Source: Serilophus lunatus | Lineage: Eukaryota > Chordata > Aves > Passeriformes > Eurylaimidae | Direction of reading: 5' to 3' | Assembly: GCA_013399895.1 (NCBI GenBank) | Contig: VXBA01002396.1 | Coordinates: 892,301-956,300 of the forward strand | Length of the DNA stretch: 64,000 nt | Part shown: in pieces, positions 12,201 to 25,200 of the stretch | Position numbering within the stretch: position 1 is the stretch's first letter | Layout: every line of letters starts with the position of its first letter | Program-made: the position numbers and the translations under genes | Notes under the pieces: generated by a model | Database searches by the model: none | The model's input: the letters and a program-made list of their open reading frames with translations, nothing else | Told to the model about the DNA's origin: nothing

Positions 12201-14924
12201 AGAATTATTCTCTTCTCAGATGACTGAGAGGGAATGCAGCCTGTGCAGAGATCATTATCTTGTTCAGAAAAGTAGCCATGGAAAGGGGCTGAGAAAATAT
12301 GTACATGAGCAGAGCCAATTTGAACCCTCAATCCATTCTGATGCAACACTGGACTTCTGCGTTACAGCTCCTGCCCCCAGTTGCTTAAGTATTTTAATAG
12401 TTTTTTTCATAGCAGTAAACAATATATATACCAAATGCGCTGATCCTTCTATTAAGAAACAATAAATATTTCAGCTGCTTTTCCTTAAAATGTAGAAATT
12501 TCACTAGGCCAGAGAAACAGTAATTTTACTTTTCTCTAAATCCTTTAGCAGAATTACCTCCTAAGTATTAATTTGTGTTCCTAGAAGTATTACAAAGAAA
12601 TGATTTTACCAAATAGAGGACTTTGAAGGTTAAAACCCACACTACTTATTTAAATATTTACTGATAAGAAATTTGATTTTTCAAACAAATCTGACCACAA
12701 CATTGCTGACAGCATCGTATTTCTGACAGTAGAGAGGTATCATCAGTAGGCATTAAAGTTGATTGAGGCATAGCAGCACTGTGAAGGAAACTTAATCTCA
12801 GTATAAAAAGAATTTAGAGTCTAACATCTCTTCACCAAGGCAATATATTTATAGCACTAACAAAGATTAACTTGTACACTTCAAATTGAAACAGTGGTAA
12901 GAGTACAAAAAACTTGGCCCATAGTCTTTATGTGACCTTGAGTTCCAGGCTGGGCAACAGATTAAAAGATTCTTCTGCCAAGAGTAACCACTCTCCAACA
13001 GGGACATCGGAACAGGAAGTGAACCCGCTCTTGAGCTGCCTAGTTTGCAATTCAAATTTCAGTGTATCAATGTCTATGTATATCAGCAGTTGTTTACATT
13101 ATGTAAAGATGTTAATTTAAAAATTCAGACAGCTTGGTGTCGTTTCACCTCCTCCAGAGCTCTGTTACATAGAGGCAGCAGAAAGTCAGAGGTCACAAGC
13201 ATTTCAATTACCCTGGGTAACTGGTTCAAAGCAAATACAAGGTGACACCTGTATGTACTTGCCCCTGCCAAAGAGGAATACCCTATTTTTTAATTTTTAT
13301 TTAATAACTTCTGTGAAAACACAAAGAGGACACAGAAGTATTCATCTATAAAAGTTCCCTTTGATATAATTGATGTATTGTAATAATTGTAATCTCACAA
13401 CAGTCTCTTAAAACCTCAAAAACAATCTGACAATACAATCATTATCTGTAGAATTTAGTCTCTCGTGCAAACATTCTTTTTCTAATTTCATCAGTTTGTC
13501 AAGAAACAGTTTGAATTTCCCAGCTGTTCTGTATTCCTAACTTTGAGTTTATTTCAGCTAGGTCACAATATTCCAAATCCACCTGGTATCCAGAAGTTTC
13601 TTACACTTAAATGAAATCAAACTGAAATTGCTTTTTGTTGTGCTCATTCTTGAAGACAATGAATTCCAAGAACTCCTCCAAGTGCAAACTTTACAAGCAA
13701 TTTGTCCTCCAGTCTCCCAATTAATTTGTACTGTCTGCATAACAAGTATTAATGGTGGATTGTTTGTTGTATTTACAGCAAGTTTATTGGGGAGCAGGGA
13801 AGTATTCTTTTACAAATGAGCCATGTTCACTATTGAGATTACTTCCAAAGAGAGCATTCAGAAAGCAAACCTGAATATATTACATTGACAGTTATTTTTC
13901 AATACTTTAACATCGGCCATTTAAAACTGGTTGTGTTATTAGCACATATACTGATCTTTAAATATACTACTTCTACAGAAACAGTGCAAATCTCAATATT
14001 CACATCAACCTGAAATTAATGCTGCAATTACTGTTGACATTCACATCAAGAAAGTAGTAAACTATTTCACATGAGCAATTCCAAAACCTTAGAATGCCGT
14101 TATTAATATTAAAGAAACACAGAACAAACATGTTGGGCTTCAAAGCCTTGTTTTGATACACACAATCCCTGTAAACATGGATGTATTGTATTTGCCAATA
14201 CTGATATCTCATACAATTTTATAAATAAAACCACTGATATAAACAATTCCCATAACCTTTTTTTTTTGCATAGGGTTTGGATTAAGGTTACTTTAAGATA
14301 GAGCCAGCTGTTAACAAAATTCTCTAGTCAGTTAGTCTTCCATCACACAAATTTAGGCATATGACAAGGAGCCTCTCTGCCTTCAGTGGAAACTTACACA
14401 TGTAAGCATTTGCAAAACTGAAGTCATCTTTAGCACTTAAGTTACCTCTAGTCATTGAGAATACAAGCTATAAAAGAGCTCTCCATAATTTTATAAAATA
14501 TACTGTTTTAAAAGTTTATGCTGATGGTTCTGTAAGTCACATTTATGATTCCAAACAGTTATGTACATACTATACTATCACAGTAGGAAATACTTCACTG
14601 TAGTACACCACAGTGAACAAGTTGTGAAGCACAGTGTTCAATATAATTTCCCTTTAGTATTCCCAGTGCATAAGTTGTTAACATCTACACTACACAAGGT
14701 GCCCAGGTCTAGTATTTGTTATATACAATGTAAAAGCAAGATAGAAAGAGCTTTGCATTTTAAAGTAAGGAATGAAAACAGTGGGTAATATACAGGGATT
14801 CACTCCTGCAAAGTACAGAATTCTCCTTCACAATGACCACAATCACCAAATGTGGTGGATTTCAAGTCATTCAACCCAGTAAAACAGTGCTCAGCACCTT
14901 GTAGGAAGAAAGATCTGAGTGCAC
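9201..14924. other. Intergenic, no gene seen
   Basis: AT-rich DNA with no interspersed repeat that I recognise and no convincing coding frame. Part of it, toward 14.9 kb, could belong to a longer RPS6KA5 3' UTR. Confidence 0.5.
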
Positions 14925-14930
14925 TTTATT
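14925..14930 (-). terminator. Candidate polyadenylation signal AATAAA
   Basis: This is the first AATAAA on the minus strand downstream of the RPS6KA5 stop codon; no other exact copy occurs between 14931 and 16023. I do not see a strong GU-rich downstream element, so its use is unproven. Confidence 0.35.
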
Positions 14931-16023
14931 CTAAAACATCTCCTTTAGATGTTGTAAAGTGCAAAAAATAAAATATATATTCTAATACTTTACAGTTAAA
15001 CTGTCATATTTGCACAATGCAAAATTCAAATAACTTGGTATACATTTTGCATGGCCCCTATAATAGCAGATGTTGAAATTGGAGTTTTTGCATTTTCAAA
15101 AAAATCTTAGTATTTTAAAGTTATTGTGTAAATATAAAAAGAAAATATAAATTATAATTAATTCTTGAAATAGGTATTTTAACATGTGACCATTTTCCAA
15201 GCATTGAATATGAAATTTAATTTTCTCTTATAGCATTATATTTTAGAATCTGTAAAATCTTTTAGAATTTAATAACATCAAAAAAAATAGAAATTATAAT
15301 ATCACAGTACTAGACATCTCACCAAAGACATCTCCTACCCTAGAAGCATTTAAAAAAATAAATGCATTTAAAAAAAATCTAAGACTTGTATTCTCAGTTG
15401 TTTAGAGCAAGATATGTGGAGTAACTTTTTAAAACAAATCAAGTGTTCCATAATGCTTCATTGTGAACTTAAAATTCAAATAAATGGGAAAGAACGTAAC
15501 CACAAATTTGAAAGTTGTTAAAACACTATACTGCTTTGGTGCATTGTACCAATGATTCTTTACATGCATGAAGAATCAAATTCTCTAACATTCTTTAGAG
15601 ATGGGTAAAAGCAGAAGATCCAAAAGTTCTATATGTGTTACAGAGCTTTCCTCTCTTTGAACAGTGGGGAAGAAACTGGGAGGAAGATTCTTACATTGAG
15701 AAACAGTCTTCTTCCAAGCTGTACCACGAGCAGCATAGCTCCTCACCTTGAGCTTGACTGCACACTAGTAATTTAGCCCTAAGAGAATACAATGTTGGTT
15801 GTATAATAGTATTATACCATATCCAGTGATACCAAACTTAATGCTAAAAGGAAATGTATTGGAATACAAAGCTAAAAAAGTATGACTGAAATACATTTCT
15901 AAAGCAACAGACATATTCCTGTAGCAGCCTGTAAGCCACAGGGAGGAAGGGTGAGAGAAGACAATACAGGTACTACCAAGTTTATAACCACTTAAACCTT
16001 CAAGACAGGATATTCTCGGATTT
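14925..16023 (-). other. RPS6KA5: RPS6KA5 3' UTR (probable minimum extent)
   Basis: Read on the minus strand after the stop codon, the first canonical AATAAA is at 14925-14930 (TTTATT on the plus strand). A 3' UTR of about 1.1 kb would end shortly left of it. The stretch is AT-rich and has no long ORF or recognisable repeat. Longer forms are possible, since further minus-strand AATAAA hexamers occur to the left (for example near 13785 and 13545). Nothing in the sequence alone fixes the end. Confidence 0.4.
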
Positions 16024-16263
16024 TCAGTCAGAGAACTGGAAGATGGTTTCCGGGTTATTGCTGTCTGCAGGGTTTGTGGGCTGCAATGTCTTTGTAGGTG
16101 TAGTTTTACCATGAGAATGAGAGGAAGAAGAATGTGAACTTTCACTGGAGCTGCTACGTGTCTCTGTGCTTGTACTTGTTTTTTTCATTTTCCTTCTTTT
16201 TGCAAGAGGTGCCTTGTCAACATTCTGAAGACAAAATCCTTCTCTTTTGTACTTGTTAAAGGC
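16024..16263 (-). CDS. RPS6KA5: RPS6KA5 last coding exon: C-terminal tail with docking/NLS motif and stop
   Basis: It encodes 79 residues beginning AFNKYKREGF and ending PETIFQFSD, then TGA at 16024-16026. The acceptor reads TTTAAACAG before GCC, phase 0. The basic stretch LAKRRKMKK is the known MAPK-docking (D/KIM) motif overlapping the nuclear localisation signal. It is followed by a Ser/Thr-rich segment (TSTSTETRSSSSESSHSSSS) that in mammalian MSK1 carries autophosphorylation sites. The protein stops three residues before the mammalian end (SVA, from memory). The exon continues into the 3' UTR to the left. Confidence 0.96.
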   Translation of the reverse strand, partial: AFNKYKREGFCLQNVDKAPLAKRRKMKKTSTSTETRSSSSESSHSSSSHSHGKTTPTKTLQPTNPADSNNPETIFQFSD

Positions 16264-19200
16264 CTGTTTAAAAATAAAAGGTAATTCTAAGCTTTTCAAG
16301 AGGTTTAAGACGTTTTCTGCCTTGTCACTTATTATGAATGTTCTATGACAAATCACAGGATAAACTGCAATTTCTCGACAGAGCCCTACTAGTTCCTATT
16401 GTAGCTGTAACAATAACTTTACTGGCCTTTACAGGTATTTAAGAGCCAATACATAACATTATTAATTGGCATCTTCCTCCCCTTGTTCTTTTTAATTTAG
16501 ATGGATTTTTTGTTAAGCCTTAACATATTTAAGACTACATTTTCTGAAATGACACTCAGAGTTATTCTTTCAGCTCAAACTGTGTTGAATTATCAAGATC
16601 TTTCGAAGTAAAAATTGCTTTTTCTCTCCTTCTTTATAAGTGTCCACAAGCATTTCAGCAAAAATCTGCTCAATTTCAGTTTATTTTCTCTTGAAGGTAT
16701 CATGAGAATCAACAATACAGCTGAAGTTCAAACAGGTTTAGCAAATATAAAATAGTAGACAAGCAAGTCCATTAAAAAAGCACCCATGATATAAAAACAT
16801 AGATTACACACAGACTACAGAAATTTTACCTCAATTTTTTAACCTTAAAAACAAAAATTCAAAGAGTTATTTAATTAAATATAAAGTTCCTTCTCTTTTT
16901 TCATAAAAGTTTGAAGACCTTTAAATAGATTTCTCTAAGAAACAGAATATTTTTAATAGCTCTTTCATGAACAGCTGTCTCTGAGTCCCCAAGACCTCAT
17001 GAATACAAACATCTTCAAGAAATCTATTCCTGCTTCATCATTCATATTTTCATGTACTCCAGAGATGTTAAGTATTGAGGAAAAAAATCCAACTATAAGC
17101 CAATATTGAATTACAAGGACAGATCTGTCTTGTTATTAAGAGAAAACATACACAAATCTAGATTACAACACTACAAAATAGAGCACAAGACAAAATTTCC
17201 TTGAACTTACATGAAAAGTGGCTTTGACATATGTGTGCACTGCAGCTCCTGAAGAGCCTAAGTTATCAGGCGTCATTAAAGGGTTGGATGACAGTTGGCT
17301 GCCATCCTGAAGCCATTCATTGTATCTCAGGCTGGACATTTTAATTCTTTTGTTTGGATCCACTGTTAGAAGTCCTAATAGAAACACATTACATTCTTTT
17401 AAACAGTGAACTGTTTATCTTCATTTAATAGAAAAAGCAAATATTTATTAAAAAAAACTCATGCATTGCTTTGATAAGTAACTAATGTCAATATTTATCC
17501 TAGGTATGCAAATATTTATCTTAGATAAGGCTCACACTATGTTGTATTATCATCCTCTCCAGAAGAATCATTAAAAGCAAGAAACTGATATTTTACTGTT
17601 TGATAACTCACACCTCTTTTCACATAAACTCAGAACTACCAAATGATTTCTTCACTTAAAACCTGTTCAAGAGAGTAAGCCTCAGGTTCCCTGCACAATC
17701 CAATGAAGTCTGAATCTGTAAATTTCTGGCATAAAAATTCCTTACAAGCCTACTTCTATGGAAACTCAGATCTCCAGAAAAGCTGAACTAACACTGGTGT
17801 CTAGTTCATGCTGAAAATATAATTAGATGCTCAAAAGCTTAAGGGGAACCAAAGCATGGCAAATGTGAATCAAACAGCTCAGAAATACAGTAAGTAGTCT
17901 TGGTACATAAACTAAAAAGTAGCCAAAGGAAAAAATACAGTAATAAATTAATTTTCTGCAAAAGTTCAGCTTTTAAAACATTTATCTCCTAAGCTGTTTC
18001 AGTTTTTTAGAAAAAAAAGTAACATAAATGAAAACTCTGCTTTTAAATATGTTTTAAAAGAGCAAGTTCACTTTTTCTGATGCTGTTCAGTTCCTTCTAA
18101 CCCCACTAACCTTCTTATCAGCATGTCACCACATTAGAAAGCTCTGCTATGTGTCCAAGCAATTTGTAATGCATTCTGATGTGTCCATCTCAACCCGTAG
18201 TCTGTATTAGAGGTCAGTACACAGCTCAAGGTGTGGATGCTGCTCTGTCAGGTTAGACACTGGTGTGGTCCAGATATTGTATGGTTCTCTAAATTTTATC
18301 TTTTGAGACAAAACTACAAGGTACACAAACACATACCTCGAATTAGCTCTTTAGCCTCTTCAGAAACATTTTTCCAAGCTTCTCCTTCAAAGGAAAACTC
18401 TCCCTTTTTAATTTTCTTCATAATTTCTAATGCACTGGTACATGTTAAACTTCTGTCTTGAGACTGAAATGGTACTTGTCCTGATAGCATTGTGTACTGT
18501 CATGAGAAAAAAAGTAGCATTAGCAAACACAGTATATTTAAGGAGAACTCTATTACTAAATACGAAGGGCTGTTGTTTGTATTGCCAGTGCTATGCAAAA
18601 AAACCTGGACTAACATAACTTCAAGGGTATAGAAAATTTACACTATGCAAGACTTTCCCTGGAATCCTTGCTAGCAAAAACATTTGTACATTTCAGGAAA
18701 CTATGAACAAACCACATTTCTATCCCATTTAGATCTACTGAAATTAATGCTCTGTAAAACAGAACGCGGGTTGATTCCTTCTCTGTATAGAAACTGTAAA
18801 AAAAATTATACTGATGCCTGTAAAATCTCCTAACAAGAATATCTCCTTTTGAGAACCTGATTGCATCATGTAATTTTCCCATGCCCAAAAATGTTAAATT
18901 TCATTTACTACTTAGGAAAAAAAAAAATCACCCCTGGAAAACATCTGTCTTTCAAATCTGTTATTTGTGCAACAATATTTTCACCTCACATGAATTCAGC
19001 ATGTACCAAATTTATGTCTAAAATCATGTCAAGTTCTTTACATTTTAACAAAAAGTAAATAAATGTAATAAAGTTATAGTAAAAGACCACAATCACTTAC
19101 CAAAATGACTCCCAAACTCCACAGATCACAAGACTCATCATAACCATTGTGATTCAAGAGCTCTGGGGCAGCATAATGAAGAGTAAAACATGGAGTCTTA

Positions 19201-22200
19201 AGAGGCTGATTATCAGGTGGTTTTAAACGAGCAAAGCCAAAATCAATTATTTTTATTTCTGAATTATCAGTTTCATCTGTAAATAGTAAATTCTGAAAAG
19301 CAAAGACAAAATCAATACCAGCACTAGGTAGAAAATTGGTTATAGTTACTTTCCTACATTTATTACTACAGAAAACTTCCCATTATCTAGAGGAAAGAGG
19401 AACTGAGAGACACTGGTGAAAAAACGGAAAAGAAGTAATGGTACTCTGGGTTGTAAGAAAATATGTGTTTATCTGCCTCCTCCATACCTGCAGATCAGGG
19501 CAGTTCTGTCTGAGACTGTTAATGAAAATCCATATGTAGCAGAGAACAGTGGGGAAAAGAATTCAGGGCACACTGACAGGAAAAAAAAAGCAAAGACATC
19601 AACATGTCTGGAGATGGAGAACTGCCTTCTTCCTCAAACAAAAGCAAATTTTCTTAAGTTTCCACTTCCTTCTGGCACTTTGTGAATTATAGCTTTCTTG
19701 TGTGGAGGACTCCTGCTAAATGTCTTATCTTGTGACGTAATAGTCTTTGTCCTCAAGTGATAACATACTGAATTCACATTGCCATGAGCACAGTAATGCA
19801 AAAGAGTAATTGCAAAGTGCAGGATAGTGGCAATCAGGTGCACCTTGGTGTGAAATAGTGGAATAAAGTGCCCGAATAGCTCAGCAACTGTACTGAGAGG
19901 TGTCTGGCATGGATGCCAAAGTCAGTACAGAGATGCATTGTGGAAGAGGCTTGGGACCAAGGTCATTCAATCACTGAAGATCCAAGCATGTGACAGTCCA
20001 ACCTCAAACCTACTCCCTACACTAAGGTAAAGAGACATTGGGTACAGCAGTCCCTGAGAATTCCAGCATTGCAGACTGAAATGTGGCACTATGGACTTGA
20101 AGACAAAGAAGTTGTTACCAGTTTGGAAGATTTAAGACAATTTGCTTCTTTTCCTCCCCGAATATTTGTATTTGTCAAGAAACATACAAGATTGAAGTCT
20201 TAGAACTCTCTGAGGCCAAGATAAATTAAAAACTAGTTCTACTCCTCCCTTCAGCTTCTGAGAGAAGAGCATAAAGTTGCTATTTCCTTAACTGTTCAAT
20301 CTATGAATGCTAGAAAAAGCCTCAATATTAGAAATCCTATAGCCCCAACTTTGTAATACGAAAGGTGAATGACTTACACAAAGTAATTTAATTTCAAACT
20401 CATTAACAAGGATAAAAAATGATTACTAGACTGCCAGCAGATCAGTAAGAACCTGACAGCATTCATTATCAATACAAGAGTATAGCTGCTACAAAACAGT
20501 ATTTTAGTATTTTTGCATTCTGTACTGCTGTTTTAGCTTAATGCACATTCAGAAAAAACAGTTTTTAATTTTTAAATGTGTAAAATGGATCTGAAATAAG
20601 TCTTATTTCAGCAAAAATATTACTACAACAAGGATAAGTGATTAATATAATCGTCTTTTCTCTATGATGATGTTATAAAGACAACAAATAAATAATGAGT
20701 AACATTGATTTAAAAAGATCTTCTTTCTGAAGATAAAAATGAAATTGGCTACACACAGAAAGAAAGGTGCACTCTAAGTGTCCTAAGCTGGGTTCAGATT
20801 TCCCTGTTGATTAGGTAAATAAAGCATGTTCCACAACACACCCCCTACCCCCCCATATTTACAGCTATATTCCACATATATTTTAAGGGTATATAAACAA
20901 CACTATCTCTGCCTTGTTATGTTTTGTTCTAATACCTCTAGAACCCACTTTACAGATTAATGATCACTTCACAGAAACAGTCCTCAAATCCTCTACTAAA
21001 AAGCTTGAAATGATCCCATATGCTACACAAATTCTTTGTTCCTATGAACTCTCTGCTTTCTATCCAGTATTTTCCTCTGTTTTGCAGAGGAACATATGTG
21101 ATCTAATTACTAGTGCTACACAGAAGAGTCCGTGCAATTGAAAAAGTCTCATTCTTAGTTACATTTAACCAGTCATTTTTAAAAATAGACTTATCAGTAG
21201 CACATTAGATGTCAAAGCTGAACATCAAACTAATCTGACTGGAATTCTTAGAAAAGCAACAGGATTTTCTTTACAGCTTTTCACAGAAAGGTGCACTAAT
21301 CTATATTGGGAAGCCTGCATATCCCATACTAAGTTCATGTCAAAACTTAAAATAGTAACTTCCAAAACAACAAGCAGCAAGGAAACTAGCAGGTTAAGTC
21401 CAACTTTGTAGAGGCCATAAATTCTGCAAGCTGTTTGCTAACCCTTCATTACTTGGACTTCCCAGACTTCTCTTCTTGAACATAATGTAGAATTGAAGAC
21501 TGCATAATTTAACATGCAGCTGAAGCCCTGCTTTTTTATTCAAGATGAAAGTAAGGTTAAAATGACAAAAATAGAAGAGAAAAATGGGTTCTGTGCTTTT
21601 AAAATTTACTTATTTCAAAAGCTGTTTTCTTTTCCTGATGATGTGACTCTTGGAAAAAGTTTCTCTGATGACTTTTTCAACACACACATTGCAATTTCAC
21701 TATAGCTCCTCTTTAACTGTTTACTTAAAACAGGAGCCCAGGATAGAGATTCCTCCAAACTCCTACATTTTGGATTGATTTTCAAAAACAGTTTAATACC
21801 AACACAGAATGTTTTTGAACAAGTTCAGAGTACAGATTGCTTACAGAATTAAAAATGTTTCCTAATAGTTACTCTTACCTATGAACAGAAAAGTATCTAC
21901 AGAATTTACCAAGTAAAAGCAGTAGTAACATTTTATTTTTAATAATGAAGTAGAAAACTCTGTAATAAAAGCTGGAGAAACAGAGACACATCACATTCCA
22001 GGTATTTAAAAACTTACTGCCTTAACATACATATTAAGTTACTATACCTCAGGTTTCAGATCTCTATGGACTACTCCTACATCGTGCATATGGCTCACTG
22101 CTGAAACAAGTCTGCGCATAATATGACTGGCTTCAGTCTCACTGAAATGTTTCTTTTTCTGAATACGTTCAAGCAGTTCTCCTCCCTTCAGCAATTCCAT

Positions 22201-25200
22201 TACTAGAAACGTGTGAAGCTGAAACAATAAAGAAAAACACAGTGTGATAGAAATTTAACATTACAAAGAAACATTCATAGTTCACCTAGGAACTAGGTGC
22301 TATTCTGACAATGTCTAAAGGAACAACACTGCTGCTTGTAGCCATTTGAAAGGCAAAAAACAAGCACCAAGTTGCATCTCTGATGCATTTTCCCCATCAA
22401 TCGCATTGAGATTAAAGAATTATGTCTTCCCCATGTCCACCTATATTTAGTTACCAAAACACAATGTCACCAGCTAAATGGATAAATTTGTAAAGAGATG
22501 AAATGTCATTATGTAGACTAACAAATAAAGGTGTAAGAAGCTAGACTTTTGCTCCTTAAACATGTTCTGATACATATCTTTAATACGCATAAGAAGTTAA
22601 CCCTTTAATATTAATTAAATCCTTTAAAAGCATGCTGAAAAGAAAAAAAAAAAGAAGTTTTGTGAAGTGGTCAAAAAATGGAATTCAATGACTATTGAAT
22701 TGAATTCAATAGTCAGAAACAGAAGGAGCACAGTATTTACATACCAAAGAAGAGACGAAGGGCCATGCAAACAGAAAGCAGAAACACTTCTTAGAACAAA
22801 TAAGGTGTCTAGTAGTCACATTTATGGCTTGGGAATAGCTGACAGGAAAGTTGGAAAGGATAAAGTTTTCGCTAGAAAACTTCTGGCTCATGAAGAGATT
22901 GTAGCCCAGTATTCTGTGGTTGGATGTAAAACTTGATCAGACTGATATCAGAGCAAGTTAAAAACTGGAGCTTCTTTTTATTAAGATGAACCGCAGAAAG
23001 GTCAAAACTAGAAAATTTTCAAATTTTGGTCTTCAGAATATTTTGCACAAGTAATCTGAAAGGTAACACCTGGGAGCTATCAGGAGTGACTAAAAATGCA
23101 ATGTATTTGACTGGCTGTGAGTAGCCTATTCAGTTGCAGAGCAGTCTGAGGAATACTTTCTTTAGATACTCCTCAGTCTATTCCTTTTACTCAAAGAAAA
23201 GTGAAAAAAGTATCCTATTTACCCATACTGTACATAAATGCCAAAAAAAGGCTTCCTTAACATTAAAAATTACAGTACAGACATTGCATCCTCTCAGCTC
23301 ATTTTAGAAGTGCTCCACATGAGCTCTCTGCTGGTCCTTGTATAAACAGCATGAGGAGGACAGACTGGGATATGTGGAGAGTCAAGAGACCACATGTTCC
23401 ATTACAAAATGGTAGACTAGAATCACAGAGTAGTTTAGGTTAGAAGGGAGCTTTACAGGACATCTGGTCCAAAACCCTAGCTCAAAGCAGGGCCAATTTT
23501 CAATTTAGATCAAATTATGCTTTATTATGCTGTGAAGATTGCATTACATTAAGGAAAAAGACAATTAAGGTATCTAAATAAACTAATATATTTTCAAATA
23601 GAGTCTCTACTTTCACATTTAATAACTTGGCAAGCTATTTGGTTACCTCCATTAAGTTACTTATAGGTAAAAAAATGCTAGCTATATAATCTTCATATGC
23701 AAGATTTCCAAATTAATTCATAAATTATTACAACCCTAGAGGGAAGATGATTAGGCACCTCAGTATGACATAGAAATCAGGCTATGGATATACTGTATGA
23801 TCATTAACAAAAAGACAACCAAGGACAGAGACACGAACAGAATCCAAATCCATTTTTCCCCACATACTTTTTTGACTTGCTAGAGTAACTGCAAGATTGT
23901 TTGAACGTACACTTCCTGCTTCATCTTCTATACTGACTAGACAAAAGCCTCAGGAAAAAAACTGCCTCCACAGCTAAAGGATGCTTAATTCCTACAAGTC
24001 CTTGGGAAAACACATGGCAATGTGTTTGGCAGGTGCTGATTACAGTTTCTTCAAAATACCTGGTCATGAAAAACTTCATGTAACTTCACTACATTCGGGT
24101 GTCCTTCGCAGAGTTTCAGAGCTGTTATTTCTCTCTGGGTGTTGGCTTCCATTCTAGAAAAATTGAGCAGTCATTTTGTACCAATTTTATTGAGTAAATT
24201 GCACAAAGTATTAGACCTATTTTTTAATTGCTTGCAATCCAGATTTTTTACTATTACAATCATTTGAACACAAAAGTATATTCAAAGTAAGCTGAGAAAA
24301 ATTCTCCACAATTCAGGACATTAAAAATACACACCCAAATCAAACAATGTTTTTTATGCAACTGCAACTTGCTACAGCAAAAGCTGATGTGGCATTATAG
24401 AATATTTTCTACTTAAACCTTTCCCTTAGTCTAGGGAAATTTAAGTTCACCTCTATTCCAACCAACATTTATTCGTTCGCCTTTTACCTTGTCCCAGTTC
24501 TTTTCCATTCTTAAAGGAGACAAGTACTTCCAAAGTGGTATGCAAACTATGAGCTCTACTAGAAAAAAAAGAGTAACATCATCTATATGATAAATTGTGT
24601 AATAAAAATGAACCCCTAAACAGGCCACTGGAAAAATATTAAATGGAAGAGATAAGAGACTATTTCCAGAGCAAAAATCATTCCATAAATTCTCTTTCAA
24701 GTACTGAAATTTGTAGCCAAAAAAAGTGAACACAGTGATCATAATAAAAACTATGTGACAGTTTGGTGACATAGCAGAACACTTTTTTCCACTAGTTAGA
24801 TATGTTGATTTATTTTTTGCAAATAATGCCTGAAAACTCTTGCCAAAACTCTCTTCAAGAAAGTCTAATCCTGTACTGACTTAGAGAATGGCCTTATGAA
24901 AAAGACAGATAGAATGTCTCTCTTCACACATGTTCCTAATTTTTGCTTGCTTTTTTCCCCCTAATTAGAACAAGAACCATGATGAGAATTCTGTGCAAGA
25001 GAACTGTGCTTTTCTGCAGGCCTCATATAGTCAACAAGTAAACTAAGCTGTTCCACCTCCATCTCTGCTGCCGAAGTTGTTTAAACTGAAAGTGGCTTCA
25101 CGTCCTTAAAAAATTAAAAAATCTGACTCACATAGTCTTTCCCCCCTAAACTACTATCAGAAGGAAGTGGACCTCGGAAACAGATGAACAAGATTCAGTA

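Larger units (their letters stand above)
22219..24059 (-). other. RPS6KA5: RPS6KA5 intron, 1.8 kb
   Basis: GT-AG borders, phase 0. It contains a perfect inverted repeat at 22689-22715 and a short CR1 remnant at 23418-23525. Confidence 0.9.

Noticed and set aside
22042..22047. Alternative MSK1 end by intron retention (GTATAG gives Val-stop)
   Set aside because: Any intron retention gives an early stop. Without a nearby polyadenylation signal or transcript there is no support.
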